Positions 1-8,696 of a DNA stretch of 64,000 bases are shown piece by piece. This DNA comes from Mucilaginibacter corticis. Its GTDB lineage: Bacteria; Bacteroidota; Bacteroidia; Sphingobacteriales; Sphingobacteriaceae. The notes beneath the pieces were generated by a model. The model was given only the letters and a program-made list of their open reading frames with translations, did no database searches and was not told the origin of the DNA. Position 1 is the stretch's first letter, and every line of letters starts with the position of its first letter. The translations under genes were made by a program, and so were the position numbers. The stretch is from assembly GCF_007558865.1 (NCBI RefSeq), contig NZ_VLPK01000003.1, positions 558,001 through 622,000 of the forward strand, given 5' to 3'.

Positions 1-913
1 CGGCGGCGAGGCTAATGTTGCCGCGGCGCTTTGTAACTATGGTTTAAATGGTGTGTTCATTACCAAAGTGCCCGATAATGCTTTGGGGCAATCAGCTATC
101 AACCATCTACGCCGATATGGTGTCGACACGCAATTTATAGCCCGTGGCGGCAAACGTTTGGGCCTTTATTTTTTAGAGCCGGGTGCTTCTATGCGGGCCT
201 CGCAGGTTATATATGACCGTGCGGGCTCATCGATAACTGACGCTGACGCAAGCGAGTTTGACTTCGATAAAATATTTGAGGGTGCTGACTGGTTCCATAC
301 ATCAGGGATCACACCTGCAATAAGTGATAAAGGTACCGCGCTAACATTAGCTGCATTAAAAGCAGCCAAAGCAAAAGGTATTACCACCAGTCTTGATTTA
401 AATTACCGTAAAAAGCTATGGACGGCAGACAAGGCGCGAGAGGTACTGACCCAGCTTTGCCAGTATGTAGATATGTGCATAGGCCCCGATGCCACGCTTG
501 GTTTCCATATTGGAGATACAGACGTTAACCTGACTGATTTAAAGCCGAAAGACTATAAAACCGTATTTGGACATATGAGAGAAAAATACGGATTCAAATA
601 TATTGCATCGGGCCTGCGCGAAAGCCACAGCGCTTCTGACAACCGGATCAGCGCTGTGATATACGATGGCAGTACCCTTTATCAAACTAAACAATACGAT
701 GTGCGCATAGTAGACAGGGTTGGCGCGGGCGACTCGTTTGCCAGCGGGCTGATCTATGGATTGATCACAGGAATGAACGCTGCCGATGCAGCTGAATTTG
801 GCGTAGCAGCATCTGCATTAAAACATACTATCCCGGGGGATATGAACCATGCCACCTTAAGCGAAGTTGAAGAACTGGTTAAAGGTAACGGCTCAGGCAA
901 AATACAGAGATAA
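1..913 (+). CDS. kdgK: 2-dehydro-3-deoxygluconokinase (PfkB family), 5' end outside window
   Basis: Ribokinase/PfkB-family sugar kinase that probably phosphorylates 2-keto-3-deoxygluconate (KDG) to KDPG in the cytoplasm. The reading frame is open to the left edge (frame 2: GGEANVAAALCNYG, a PfkB N-terminal signature), so the GTG at 53 is internal and the true start lies upstream. The C-terminal PfkB signature is RVGAGDSFASGLIYG, whose GAGD contains the catalytic Asp. The protein is clearly paralogous to the kinase at 41316 (shared FITKVPDN, IYDR, DLNYRKKLW-type and LKHTIPGD motifs). Its neighbours, a YhcH-family protein and uronate isomerase, fit a role in uronate breakdown. Family assignment is firm; substrate is inferred from paralogy and context. 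Confidence 0.85.
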   Translation, partial: GGEANVAAALCNYGLNGVFITKVPDNALGQSAINHLRRYGVDTQFIARGGKRLGLYFLEPGASMRASQVIYDRAGSSITDADASEFDFDKIFEGADWFHTSGITPAISDKGTALTLAALKAAKAKGITTSLDLNYRKKLWTADKAREVLTQLCQYVDMCIGPDATLGFHIGDTDVNLTDLKPKDYKTVFGHMREKYGFKYIASGLRESHSASDNRISAVIYDGSTLYQTKQYDVRIVDRVGAGDSFASGLIYGLITGMNAADAAEFGVAASALKHTIPGDMNHATLSEVEELVKGNGSGKIQR

Positions 914-915
914 AT

Positions 916-980
916 TAGTGAATGGCTAATAGTTAGTGGTGAATCACAATTAACTATTAGCCATTTACTACTCACCACTA
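916..980. repeat. Intergenic palindromic repeat
   Basis: The arms at 921-935 and 951-965 are perfect 15-bp inverted repeats and extend outward to 916-970 with one G:U pair. A second 9-bp inverted pair (TAGTGGTGA at 934-942, TCACCACTA at 972-980) interlocks with the first. It fills the gap between the kinase and the YhcH gene and ends 10 bp before the ATG. Short palindromes built from such TTAGTGGTGA-like words are typical interspersed repeats in Bacteroidota. A terminator or mRNA-processing role is possible. Confidence 0.6.
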
Positions 981-990
981 ACAACTCACA

Positions 991-1443
991 ATGATAATAG
1001 ACACACTTACCAATGCCGAACGTTATTACGGCTTGCATAAAAACTTCAAGACCGCATTTGAGTATTTAACCGCGGCCAACCTTTTGGCTTTAGAAAATGG
1101 CGTCATTGATATCGCTGATGGCGTAAAAGTGATCGTATCTGAAGATCCGGGGAAAACAGTAGAAAGCACACTACAAAAATTTGAATGCCATAACCAAAAT
1201 ATCGACATACAGCTTTGTATCCGGGGGCATGAAACTATGGGTTGGAAACCCCGTGCCGATTGTAAACAGGTAGTAAGCGAATACAATGATGAAAAAGACT
1301 TTATGTTTTACAGTGACAAGCCGGACACTTACTTTTCATTAAAGGGCGGCCAATTTGTGGTCTTTTTTCCCGAGGATGTACATGCCCCAATGATTGGTGA
1401 TGGGTTGATCAAAAAATTGGTAGTGAAGGTGCGGATTAATTAA
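991..1443 (+). CDS. YhcH/YjgK/YiaL family protein
   Basis: 150-residue cupin-like cytosolic protein of the YhcH/YjgK/YiaL (DUF386) family, at the usual family length. Recognisable segments are HETMGWKPRADCKQ (residues about 81-94) and the C-terminal FVVFFPEDVHAPMIG followed by KKLVVKV. Members often sit beside sialic-acid, uronate or beta-galactoside catabolic genes and are thought to act on sugar anomers or small sugar-acid intermediates, but the reaction is not settled. Here it lies 77 bp after the KDG kinase, with the stem-loop repeat between them, and converges on uronate isomerase. It starts at ATG; I see no strong Shine-Dalgarno, as is normal in Bacteroidota. Confidence 0.85.
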   Translation: MIIDTLTNAERYYGLHKNFKTAFEYLTAANLLALENGVIDIADGVKVIVSEDPGKTVESTLQKFECHNQNIDIQLCIRGHETMGWKPRADCKQVVSEYNDEKDFMFYSDKPDTYFSLKGGQFVVFFPEDVHAPMIGDGLIKKLVVKVRIN

Positions 1444-1456
1444 CAAATAACATCCA

Positions 1457-1486
1457 TGTAGAGACGCAAAGTATTTCGTCTCTACA
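1457..1486. repeat. GTAGAGACG hairpin repeat between convergent genes
   Basis: TGTAGAGACG (1457-1466) and CGTCTCTACA (1477-1486) form a perfect 10-bp stem, extendable by AAA/TTT across a one-base bulge. Palindromes starting GTAGAGACGC are an interspersed repeat seen widely in cyanobacteria and some Bacteroidota. Here it sits between the convergent YhcH and uxaC genes and could act as a bidirectional terminator. Confidence 0.65.
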
Positions 1487-1492
1487 TTTAAT

Positions 1493-2899
1493 CTATTCAT
1501 AAAAGCCGAAATATTCCCTGGCATTATAATAACAGATATCCTGCACTATCTTGCCTGTCCATTCAATATCATTTGGCAGCTCACCATTCTCAATATCGGT
1601 TGCTAAAAGATTGCACAGTATCCTGCGGAAGTATTCATGCCTCGGGAATGACATAAAGCTACGAGAATCTGTAAGCATGCCAACCAGACGACTTAGTAAT
1701 CCAATATTTGATAGCGAATTTAACTGATCTATCATCCCATTTTTTTGATCCATAAACCACCATCCTGATCCAAATTGAATCTTACCTGCTACTGAACCAT
1801 CGTTGAAATTACCGGTCATGGCAGCAAAAAGGTCGTTATTTACCGGGTTATTGTTATAGATTATGGTTTTCGCCAGGCGATTATCAGTATCCAATCTGTC
1901 CAAGAACTTAGAGAGACTTTTTCCTTGTGTAAAATCCCCTATCGAATCCCAGCCGGTATCGGGTCCTAAGGTAGCCAGGCCACGGGTATTGTTATTGCGC
2001 AACGCACCTAAATGATATTGCTGTACCCATCCTTTTTCATGATCCCATAACGCAAATTGGTAAAGCAGCGCAGATTTAAATTTCAAATTCTCATCGGCCG
2101 TTATAACGGTATGGTTTCTTATTTTAACAAAGATGTCTTTGATCTCTTGTTCTGTATAATCAGCGGCGTAAATATGGTCAAGCCCATGGTCGGACAGTTT
2201 ACTGCCATTTGCTGCAAAATAATCATGGCGGCTTTTAAGCGCATGCAGGTAACTGTCAATAGCTGTGATCTTCATATCTGCCACTGTTTCAAGCTGATCG
2301 ATATACCCATTTAAAGTTTGCAGGTTATCTGCGTTCATTGCCTTGTCAGGCCTGAAAGATGGCAATACTTTTACCCCGAAATCATCTTGCCTTATTTTTT
2401 GGTGATGTACCAGGCTATCAAGTGGATCGTCTGTTGTTCCAACAACTTCAACCTTAAACTTTTTTAGCAAGTTTCGCACACTATATTCCGGCGATTGCAG
2501 TTTCTCAGAACATTCATCATAGATCTTTTTAGCTGTTGCCGGCGATAAGATCTCGGTAATCCCGAAGTAACGTTGCAATTCTAAATGTGTCCAATGGTAA
2601 AGCGGATTACGTAAGGTATAAGGTACGGTAGCAGCCCACTTTTCAAACTTTTCCCAATCACTTTTATCACCTGTAATATATGCTTCATTTACGCCGTTTG
2701 CCCGCATGGCACGCCATTTATAATGATCGCCATTTAGCCAGATACGGGTAAGGTTAGCAAATTGTTTATCCCCGGCAATTTCATCAGGCGGCAAGTGACA
2801 ATGGTAGTCAATGATCGGCATTGATCTGGCATAGTCGTGATATAATTTTTGAGCGGTCTTGCTTTCCAGTAAAAAGTCGTCGTCAAGAAAATTCTTCAT
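1493..2899 (-). CDS. uxaC: Glucuronate (uronate) isomerase
   Basis: Interconverts D-glucuronate/D-fructuronate and D-galacturonate/D-tagaturonate, the first cytoplasmic step of hexuronate catabolism. The 468-residue length is exactly typical. The amidohydrolase-like barrel begins with a metal-binding DYHCHLPP (residues 31-38), followed by AIDSYLHALKSRHDYF, QYHLGALRNNN and the C-terminal family signature LTDSRSFMSFPRHEYFRRIL. Its product feeds through reductases and dehydratases to KDG, the substrate of the two KDG kinases in this window. The ATG at 2899 puts the conserved N-terminal LLESKTAQKLYH in the normal place. Divergent reductase or altronate dehydratase genes are not seen nearby. Confidence 0.95.
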   Translation of the reverse strand: MKNFLDDDFLLESKTAQKLYHDYARSMPIIDYHCHLPPDEIAGDKQFANLTRIWLNGDHYKWRAMRANGVNEAYITGDKSDWEKFEKWAATVPYTLRNPLYHWTHLELQRYFGITEILSPATAKKIYDECSEKLQSPEYSVRNLLKKFKVEVVGTTDDPLDSLVHHQKIRQDDFGVKVLPSFRPDKAMNADNLQTLNGYIDQLETVADMKITAIDSYLHALKSRHDYFAANGSKLSDHGLDHIYAADYTEQEIKDIFVKIRNHTVITADENLKFKSALLYQFALWDHEKGWVQQYHLGALRNNNTRGLATLGPDTGWDSIGDFTQGKSLSKFLDRLDTDNRLAKTIIYNNNPVNNDLFAAMTGNFNDGSVAGKIQFGSGWWFMDQKNGMIDQLNSLSNIGLLSRLVGMLTDSRSFMSFPRHEYFRRILCNLLATDIENGELPNDIEWTGKIVQDICYYNAREYFGFYE

Positions 2900-2972
2900 C
2901 GTTGGGTAAATAATTTGCAGAGAACAATTATACTTTTTATAACCTGCTTTACCAACTCAAAAAAGACACAAA

Positions 2973-3995
2973 CTATGCTATCGTTTGCGGAGAGGCATAC
3001 GATAATAATTCTTTAACCAACGCTTGCAAACTTACTGATGCACAAGCCACAATATCATCGCCGGCACCATAATAAATGTACAAAGTGTTGTCAAACAAAG
3101 CGGTCCCGGTGGGGAAACAAACATTATCTACATCGCCTGCCAGTTCATATTCCTGGTCAGGTTTAAATAATGGATAAGGCAGCCTTGCTAATTCTTTTTT
3201 AGGATCATCCAGATCAAACAGTGCAACGCAGGCAGAATATTCATATCCTCCATCAAAATACTGTACTCCGTGATAAATTACCAGCCAGCCATGCGGAGTT
3301 TCAACCGGCGGACAACCGCCACCTACATAGTTGATCTCATGCTGATATTTAGGTGTCAGTAAAATATTGTCGCTTAAATGGGTAAAATAATCTTTCCAGA
3401 AATCGGCAGTTAAATCATCTAAACTATCTACAGCAACAAGTTGAATATCAGGTTTGATCCTGTGTAAAAAAGTGAGTTTGCCATTTATCCTTCGGGGAAA
3501 GAAAACAACATCTTTGTCCATTAGTATGGTATCGGGCGCGTTATAATCTTTACGGTAACGCTCAATAATACTTGTATTGGTTTTTGCGAACTCATCAAAC
3601 TCATTGCAAGTTAATTTAGGTACGATGATGCCCTGTTTTTCAAAACTTTTCAGGTCTGTTGATGTCGCTAATGCTCCGAGCGCGTCATTGCCATCAAAAG
3701 CGATGTACGAAAGATAATAGGTATCACCTATCTTAACTATTCGCGGGTCTTCCATGCCATGCTGCTCATAGTCAAATTGCGGCGATATCAGCGAATGGGT
3801 TAAGCGTTCCGCAATTTTTAGCGGTCCGTCCAATCTGCAGTAACCTATGGTAGAGTAATTTCCTTTACGTACCGCGCGGTAAAACAAGTGTACGGCATCG
3901 CCTTCTTTTATTACAGCAGGGTTTAAAACGCCTTCATTTTCAAATTCAAGATCTGTAGTAGTAAGGATAATTCCTTCTTTTTTTACCGTTATCAT
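2973..3995 (-). CDS. Glycoside hydrolase family 130 protein (beta-mannoside phosphorylase type)
   Basis: 340-residue five-bladed beta-propeller enzyme of GH130, a family of beta-1,2- and beta-1,4-mannoside phosphorylases and hydrolases. Supporting segments are VHLFYRAVRKGNYSTIGY near the N terminus, the highly conserved HGMEDPRIVKIGDTYYLSY around residues 79-97, and GGCPPVETPHGWLVIYHG in the C-terminal half. No signal peptide is visible, so it is probably cytoplasmic, acting on imported manno-oligosaccharides. It lies 73 bp upstream of uxaC and 17 bp downstream of the small membrane protein, which suggests co-transcription with the sugar genes. Whether it is a phosphorylase or a hydrolase cannot be decided from this reading. 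Confidence 0.88.
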   Translation of the reverse strand: MITVKKEGIILTTTDLEFENEGVLNPAVIKEGDAVHLFYRAVRKGNYSTIGYCRLDGPLKIAERLTHSLISPQFDYEQHGMEDPRIVKIGDTYYLSYIAFDGNDALGALATSTDLKSFEKQGIIVPKLTCNEFDEFAKTNTSIIERYRKDYNAPDTILMDKDVVFFPRRINGKLTFLHRIKPDIQLVAVDSLDDLTADFWKDYFTHLSDNILLTPKYQHEINYVGGGCPPVETPHGWLVIYHGVQYFDGGYEYSACVALFDLDDPKKELARLPYPLFKPDQEYELAGDVDNVCFPTGTALFDNTLYIYYGAGDDIVACASVSLQALVKELLSYASPQTIA

Positions 3996-4012
3996 TTAGA
4001 TGGCGTAAAGGC

Positions 4013-4231
4013 TTAACTTGACTTTTTAGATGTGACTACAATTACAATACCACCAATTAGTAATACCCCACCCAGGTAAGGCGGCCAGTTAACCGTCTTT
4101 TCACGGTCGGCTGATATTTGGATAGGGCCGGCATCAATTACTTTTTCTTTTTTGGTATAAGTAAACCCGATCCATACAATCATTACTATGCCAAGTACAA
4201 TCAATACAACTCCAATTAGTTTAGTGCTCAT
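4013..4231 (-). CDS. Small two-helix membrane protein (DUF3185-like)
   Basis: 72 residues with two hydrophobic helices (about 4-26 and 50-67) around a charged loop containing TKKEKVIDAGPIQ and VNWPPYLGG. The layout resembles DUF3185-type small inner-membrane proteins of Bacteroidota, whose function is unknown. It lies between GH130 and the HAD gene on the same strand, 17 bp from GH130. Low complexity and length alone could mislead, but the charged loop and conserved-looking WPPYLGG make a real gene likely. Confidence 0.7.
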   Translation of the reverse strand: MSTKLIGVVLIVLGIVMIVWIGFTYTKKEKVIDAGPIQISADREKTVNWPPYLGGVLLIGGIVIVVTSKKSS

Positions 4232-4288
4232 AATATATGTTTCTATACTAATGGAATAATTGATTAATTGTTTAAACTATCTGAGTAA

Positions 4289-5059
4289 TTAAAAAGCATT
4301 ATCATACTTACCTTTTTTATCCAAGCAGGCTATAATACCCTGAACAACGCGTTTGGTTTCATTTGGGTCTTTTATACAAACCGAGGCCACACCGGCTTCT
4401 TTCGCCGGATAATCGTTACCGCCGGGGAATATGGCATCACCAATAAATATCATTTCGCGCTTGCGGATGTTTAAGATCTCTTTCAGCTTTTTAATTCCGT
4501 AAGCTTTGTCAATACCCGGTTTAGTGATATCCACCGATGTTGCACCACCTAAATTCACTGAAAACTCGGGGATGGTTTTACTAAGTGCGGCCTGTATTTT
4601 TTTACGTTTGGCAAAACCGGGGTCCCACCCTTTTTTTTCCTTTAATGGTGCTTGTTGGCCCAATGCCGAGTAGGTGATCTGGCTGCCCCTGTCTTCAATT
4701 TGCTCGCCCCAGGTTTTCTCCGGTTTAAAGCCCTGTTCCTCAACTGCAGCGTTTAATGAACTGATGATCTTCTTTTTTTCAGCATCAGTAAAATCCTCTG
4801 AATACAATTTTTTCCAGCCTGATTTATACTGATAAAATTTAGTACCACAGGTTGGCAATATCGAAAGGTTTTTAAAAGCTTTCTTGTTGGATAAATGAGA
4901 CAACACCTGCTTTTCAAACTGGGGCCAATCGCCACCGGATATGATAGCTACTTTGGCAACATCAATTAAAGCATTCAGAATCTTTATCATTTCTCCGTCA
5001 ATGGCTGCCTTACTTTCTGCAAGTGTGCCATCAAGGTCAAATACAATCAGCTTTTTCAT
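4289..5059 (-). CDS. HAD-IIB hydrolase, eukaryotic-type phosphomannomutase-like
   Basis: 256-residue HAD-superfamily protein with the layout of eukaryotic PMM. It starts with KKLIVFDLDGTLAESK (nucleophile DxD at the N terminus), followed by IISGGDW, a cap domain carrying RGSQITYSALGQQ (compare the PMM segment RNGMLNVSPIGR), and FIGDAIFPGGNDYPAKEAG (compare GDKTMPGGNDHE). It may interconvert mannose-6-P and mannose-1-P or act as a sugar phosphatase. A longer frame begins at 5113 but overlaps the aldolase gene; the ATG at 5059 gives the canonical N terminus and leaves a 10-bp gap to the aldolase. It probably shares a transcript with that gene and fits the mannose theme of GH130. Confidence 0.8.
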   Translation of the reverse strand: MKKLIVFDLDGTLAESKAAIDGEMIKILNALIDVAKVAIISGGDWPQFEKQVLSHLSNKKAFKNLSILPTCGTKFYQYKSGWKKLYSEDFTDAEKKKIISSLNAAVEEQGFKPEKTWGEQIEDRGSQITYSALGQQAPLKEKKGWDPGFAKRKKIQAALSKTIPEFSVNLGGATSVDITKPGIDKAYGIKKLKEILNIRKREMIFIGDAIFPGGNDYPAKEAGVASVCIKDPNETKRVVQGIIACLDKKGKYDNAF

Positions 5060-5069
5060 ATCATTAAGT

Positions 5070-6098
5070 TTATTGATCAAGATCGACACTATATTGCCCT
5101 GCACGAGCGGCACTATCCATGCTCGCCCTGAAATAAAGCATATCCTGTGCGGCTTTTACATTTTCTTCTTTACCCTTCCATAGCTCTAAAGTTGGCTGCT
5201 GTAAAGCGCGCGAAAACGAAAACGTAAGCGGCCATGGCAGTTTGCTTTCAAACTTTGCATGCATAGCCTGCAAGTGCGCTGTTGCTTCCTGTGGCGATTG
5301 CCCGCCTGATAAAAACGCCACACCCGCAACTTCTTTAGGCACAACCGATAAAAGGCAATTAACTGTAGCGGCTGCCACTTCATCTGTGCTGTTTTGTATC
5401 GTGCAATCTTTACCGGCAATTACCATATTGGGTTTTAATATCAATCCCGGCAGGTATACATCATGTGCATTTAATTGTTCAAACAATTCTTTAATAGCTT
5501 GCTGGGTGACTTCGTAGCAACGTTCAATGGTATGGTCGCCATCCATCAAAACTTCGGGTTCAACTATGGGTACAATATCGTCGTCCTGGCATAGGCGGGC
5601 ATATTTAGCCAGCGATTCGGCATTTGCCTTGATATTAGCAGGGGTAGGCAAACCTTTTCCAATTGTGATCACAGCCCGCCATTTTGCAAAACGCGCGCCC
5701 AGGCCGTAGTAATTATTCAGGCGCAGGTCCAGGCCATCTAAGCCATTGGTGATCTTTTCCTCCGGCGAACCCGGCATATCAATCGTCCCTTCATCTACTT
5801 TTATACCGGGGATAATATTTTGATGCTTCAATACATCAACAAATAAAACCTTATCATCCGTCGACTGGTAGATGGTTTCATCAAACAATATTGCCCCGCT
5901 AATATATTCCCCTAATCCGGGTGTCGTCACAATTAATTGGCGATAGAGCCTGCGATATTCTTCTGTTTGCGGGATACCGACCTTTTCAAAACGTTTGTTA
6001 CAGGTTGGCAAGCTTTCGTCCATTGCTATCAGGCCCCTTTCGCCTGCCATCAATACTGTTGCTGTGTGTTTAAGTTCTTCGAGATTCATATTAGACAT
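5070..6098 (-). CDS. Class I fructose-bisphosphate aldolase
   Basis: Cleaves fructose-1,6-bisphosphate to DHAP and glyceraldehyde-3-phosphate through a Schiff base. It is of the animal-like class I type. From the ATG at 6098 it has 342 residues: GERGLIAMDES at 19-29, ILFDET, GIKVDEG, KWR with Lys139, VEPE with Glu180 and Glu182, and the Schiff-base lysine Lys222 in LILKPNMV, then FLSGGQS. A longer frame from 6194 would add 32 residues unlike the family and would run into the upstream terminator, so I reject that start. Most bacteria use class II aldolase; class I of this type is known in several Bacteroidota. It is first in a probable operon with the PMM-like HAD gene. Confidence 0.93.
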   Translation of the reverse strand: MSNMNLEELKHTATVLMAGERGLIAMDESLPTCNKRFEKVGIPQTEEYRRLYRQLIVTTPGLGEYISGAILFDETIYQSTDDKVLFVDVLKHQNIIPGIKVDEGTIDMPGSPEEKITNGLDGLDLRLNNYYGLGARFAKWRAVITIGKGLPTPANIKANAESLAKYARLCQDDDIVPIVEPEVLMDGDHTIERCYEVTQQAIKELFEQLNAHDVYLPGLILKPNMVIAGKDCTIQNSTDEVAAATVNCLLSVVPKEVAGVAFLSGGQSPQEATAHLQAMHAKFESKLPWPLTFSFSRALQQPTLELWKGKEENVKAAQDMLYFRASMDSAARAGQYSVDLDQ

Positions 6099-6154
6099 TA
6101 TAATAGCTAAACAACAAATGTTACAATTAATTGTGTTTAATTTTAAAGTCATAA

Positions 6155-6188
6155 AAAAGGGGATCAACCTATTAGTTGATCCCCTTTT
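6155..6188 (-). terminator. Rho-independent terminator after the sorbosone-dehydrogenase-like gene
   Basis: A perfect 13-bp stem, AAAAGGGGATCAA (6155-6167) and TTGATCCCCTTTT (6176-6188), lies 18 bp beyond the stop at 6207. The flanking A/T runs give U tracts on both strands. Confidence 0.85.
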
Positions 6189-6206
6189 CATCATTTAATC
6201 ATTACC

Positions 6207-8462
6207 CTAATTCCTTCTGAGAACAGGCTTTGTAGCTTCAAGCTCCGGCATTTTATAGCTCGTAGTTCTGCCAACTGTAGCATCCCTAACTTTTTGAACA
6301 TCCTCAGGCAATACAATGTTTCCTTTATTACCAAAGTCACTTCGGATATAACTTAACACCGATGCTATATAATTGTTATCATTGCCACCTAACGCAGGCA
6401 TCGCATCATTATAAGTAGTACCCCTTATCGGCCCGTTTAGGCCGTACAGCAAAATACGGATGATCCTTTCAGGCGACCCGGCATTTACATCAGGGTTTCC
6501 GGCCAAAGCAGGTGCTGTCAAAGCCGCACCACCTGTATGAATACCTTTTGCATCAGTTCCATGACAGGTAAAGCATAGCTGCTTAAAAATAATTGCGCCT
6601 TGTGCAACCAATTTTGCGCCTTGCTCGCTCATGGCTTTTTGTCTTGCCAATTGCTCTGCACGTGCCCTGATCTTATTTTCATAAGTTCTTTGCGATGATT
6701 TAAGCACAGGATCATCCGGATAATCTTTGATCAGCCCGGCAATGATATCTTTCGATTTGTCAGAATTTACAAAACGCATAGTCAATAGCAATTGTAAACG
6801 TACATCTGCGCTTGGGTCGTTGCTCATTTTAGCTAACAGGTTTATTGCCTCGCTGTCCTTTTTCATAAAGTCCTCACCTATCCAAACAGTAGTTTTACGT
6901 ACCTCGGCATCTTTATCTTTTAAGGCAGTAGCAAATGTTTCGGCATCCATCGCATCTAAACCATTCAGAGTCCATAATGCATGGATACGTGCCAATTGTC
7001 CACCATTTACAGCCAAAGCCTTTAAAGTCGGAACTACAGATTTATCACCTCTTACAACCAAAAGCTTTTGAGCATTATCTCTCCACCATCCATTTTGGCT
7101 ATTTAAATGATCAACCAATTGCGCGCTGGTTTCTTCCAGCATGTGTGGTTTTTCTTTTGATAATTTATAATCGTCATGCACCAGGCGGAAAATGCGGCCG
7201 CGACCTATGTTATTCTGCAAGCCTTTTTGCTGAATTTTTGGACGCAGGTAGCTATCGGCTTTTGTCCATTCACTTTCCTGAATAATGCCGTGGTACATAT
7301 CCACAATGTACATACAACCATCAGGACCTGTTATGGTATTCACCGGCCTGAAATTTAAATCTGTCGACGCCAGGAACTCTGATTGATCATAAGCATTTTT
7401 AAGGGTGATCTTACCATTGGTGTTGGTTACCTTACTTCTGCGGATCAAACGGCCCACCGGTTCACAAATAAACAGGTCGCCGCGCATATCCGCAGGCAAT
7501 TTGTCGCCTCTGAATATTGACTGTCCATTACTTGCTGTAAAGTGATTAAGCGTACTATCCTTTAAACGCAATCTGCCGAAACCGCCTTGTACGTCGGGCG
7601 TGGTTACAATAGGCCATACCGGAACGAAACTCTCGTCGTAACGGTCGCCAAAATCAAATTGTCCGTAATGGATATTTTGCTGGTATAGGTAAGCAGGGTC
7701 TTCGCCACCTGCCGATGAATAAAACATCCTGCCATAATCATCGTTTGCCAATCCCCATTGTCCTGCCGAGCCTTCAACCAGCGTATCAGGTATCACATGA
7801 TCACCTTTAAGGGTATATCTAACCGGATCGTAAGTCAAATACATCCTGTTGTCCAGGTTCCAGATCAAACCGCTTTTTTGGTGCTCAAGGTTATTGGTAT
7901 TGTTACCATTATTTTCATAAGCCAGCCAATGTTTATCGGCTACGCCGTCGCCGTTGGTATCCTGGAAACAGTAAACGCTGTTTGTCCAGGTTTGGCTCAC
8001 CAGCAAACGGCCATGATCAAGCGGTTGTAAGGTACGCGGCAACATCAGGCTATCGGCAAATACGGTCATTTTATCCATTACACCGTCGCCGTTAGTGTCT
8101 TCCAATAATTTTATCTTGCAGATCTTATTACGTTCGCCGGTGCCGTTAACATCAAGCATGTAGGTGTTTAATTCGGCAACATACATACGAGCGTCACCAT
8201 CCCATGCAATGGCTACGGGCTGGCTAACCATTGGCTCGCTTGCCACCAGTTGTAAATGGTAACCGGGCGGTACATAAATATGCTTCATTTCCTCTATAGG
8301 AGATTTCGGCGTGGGGTCGGGATGCATATCCACCAGTATCCTGCCTGACGCGTCGCGCTGAACGGGGTATGGCGTTACAGTCTTTTGTACCGATTTACAG
8401 GTGTAAAACAGTACAGCAGATGCACTGATCACACCTAAAAGCCATTTGTAATTTTTTCTCAT
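6207..8462 (-). CDS. Sorbosone-dehydrogenase-like propeller, HEAT repeat and cytochrome c fusion lipoprotein
   Basis: 751-residue exported protein. MRKNYKWLLGVISASAVLFYTC is a lipoprotein signal with the lipobox Cys at about residue 22. Residues about 55-450 form a beta-propeller of the PVC-type membrane-bound dehydrogenase/L-sorbosone dehydrogenase kind (VASEPMVSQPVAIAWDGDARMYVAE; DTNGDGVMDK; TGPDGCMYIVDMYHGI). Residues about 450-600 look like HEAT repeats. The C-terminal cytochrome c domain has CFTCHG (Cys630, His634) and a likely Met688 ligand in AMPAL. It probably oxidises a sugar or alcohol in the periplasm and passes electrons to a cytochrome; the small cytochrome c at 8697 is the nearest candidate. 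Substrate unknown. Confidence 0.85.
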   Translation of the reverse strand: MRKNYKWLLGVISASAVLFYTCKSVQKTVTPYPVQRDASGRILVDMHPDPTPKSPIEEMKHIYVPPGYHLQLVASEPMVSQPVAIAWDGDARMYVAELNTYMLDVNGTGERNKICKIKLLEDTNGDGVMDKMTVFADSLMLPRTLQPLDHGRLLVSQTWTNSVYCFQDTNGDGVADKHWLAYENNGNNTNNLEHQKSGLIWNLDNRMYLTYDPVRYTLKGDHVIPDTLVEGSAGQWGLANDDYGRMFYSSAGGEDPAYLYQQNIHYGQFDFGDRYDESFVPVWPIVTTPDVQGGFGRLRLKDSTLNHFTASNGQSIFRGDKLPADMRGDLFICEPVGRLIRRSKVTNTNGKITLKNAYDQSEFLASTDLNFRPVNTITGPDGCMYIVDMYHGIIQESEWTKADSYLRPKIQQKGLQNNIGRGRIFRLVHDDYKLSKEKPHMLEETSAQLVDHLNSQNGWWRDNAQKLLVVRGDKSVVPTLKALAVNGGQLARIHALWTLNGLDAMDAETFATALKDKDAEVRKTTVWIGEDFMKKDSEAINLLAKMSNDPSADVRLQLLLTMRFVNSDKSKDIIAGLIKDYPDDPVLKSSQRTYENKIRARAEQLARQKAMSEQGAKLVAQGAIIFKQLCFTCHGTDAKGIHTGGAALTAPALAGNPDVNAGSPERIIRILLYGLNGPIRGTTYNDAMPALGGNDNNYIASVLSYIRSDFGNKGNIVLPEDVQKVRDATVGRTTSYKMPELEATKPVLRRN

Positions 8463-8599
8463 AATTAAGGTTTAATATTCTTTTCAGTAAATATTTAAAA
8501 CATGGCATAGCCAGCAATCCACTCGGCCTGATTTAAAGCCTTGTGCATCAGCAAGCAATTATATAAAAGTATGTTTAGGTTATAATTGGTATAATCTTA

Positions 8600-8648
8600 A
8601 AAGCCGGGATAGTAATCTATATAAATATTTGATTGCTATACCGGCTTT
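8600..8648 (-). terminator. Terminator downstream of the small cytochrome c gene
   Basis: AAAGCCGG followed by GATAGTAATC pairs with GATTGCTATA followed by CCGGCTTT, giving a stem of about 17 bp with minor mismatches. It lies 49 bp past the stop at 8697. A second perfect 8-bp hairpin (TTGGGTAC at 8655-8662, GTACCCAA at 8673-8680) lies between them. Confidence 0.7.
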
Positions 8649-8696
8649 ATGCTTTTGGGTACGATCAGATCTGTACCCAAGATCTATATGCTTATA

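Noticed and set aside
5060..5113. Longer HAD start overlapping the aldolase gene
   Set aside because: The additional residues are not family-like and overlap the aldolase stop; ATG 5059 gives the canonical motif at the N terminus.
6099..6194. Longer aldolase start
   Set aside because: It would start in the terminator of the next gene and adds 32 residues unlike class I aldolases.
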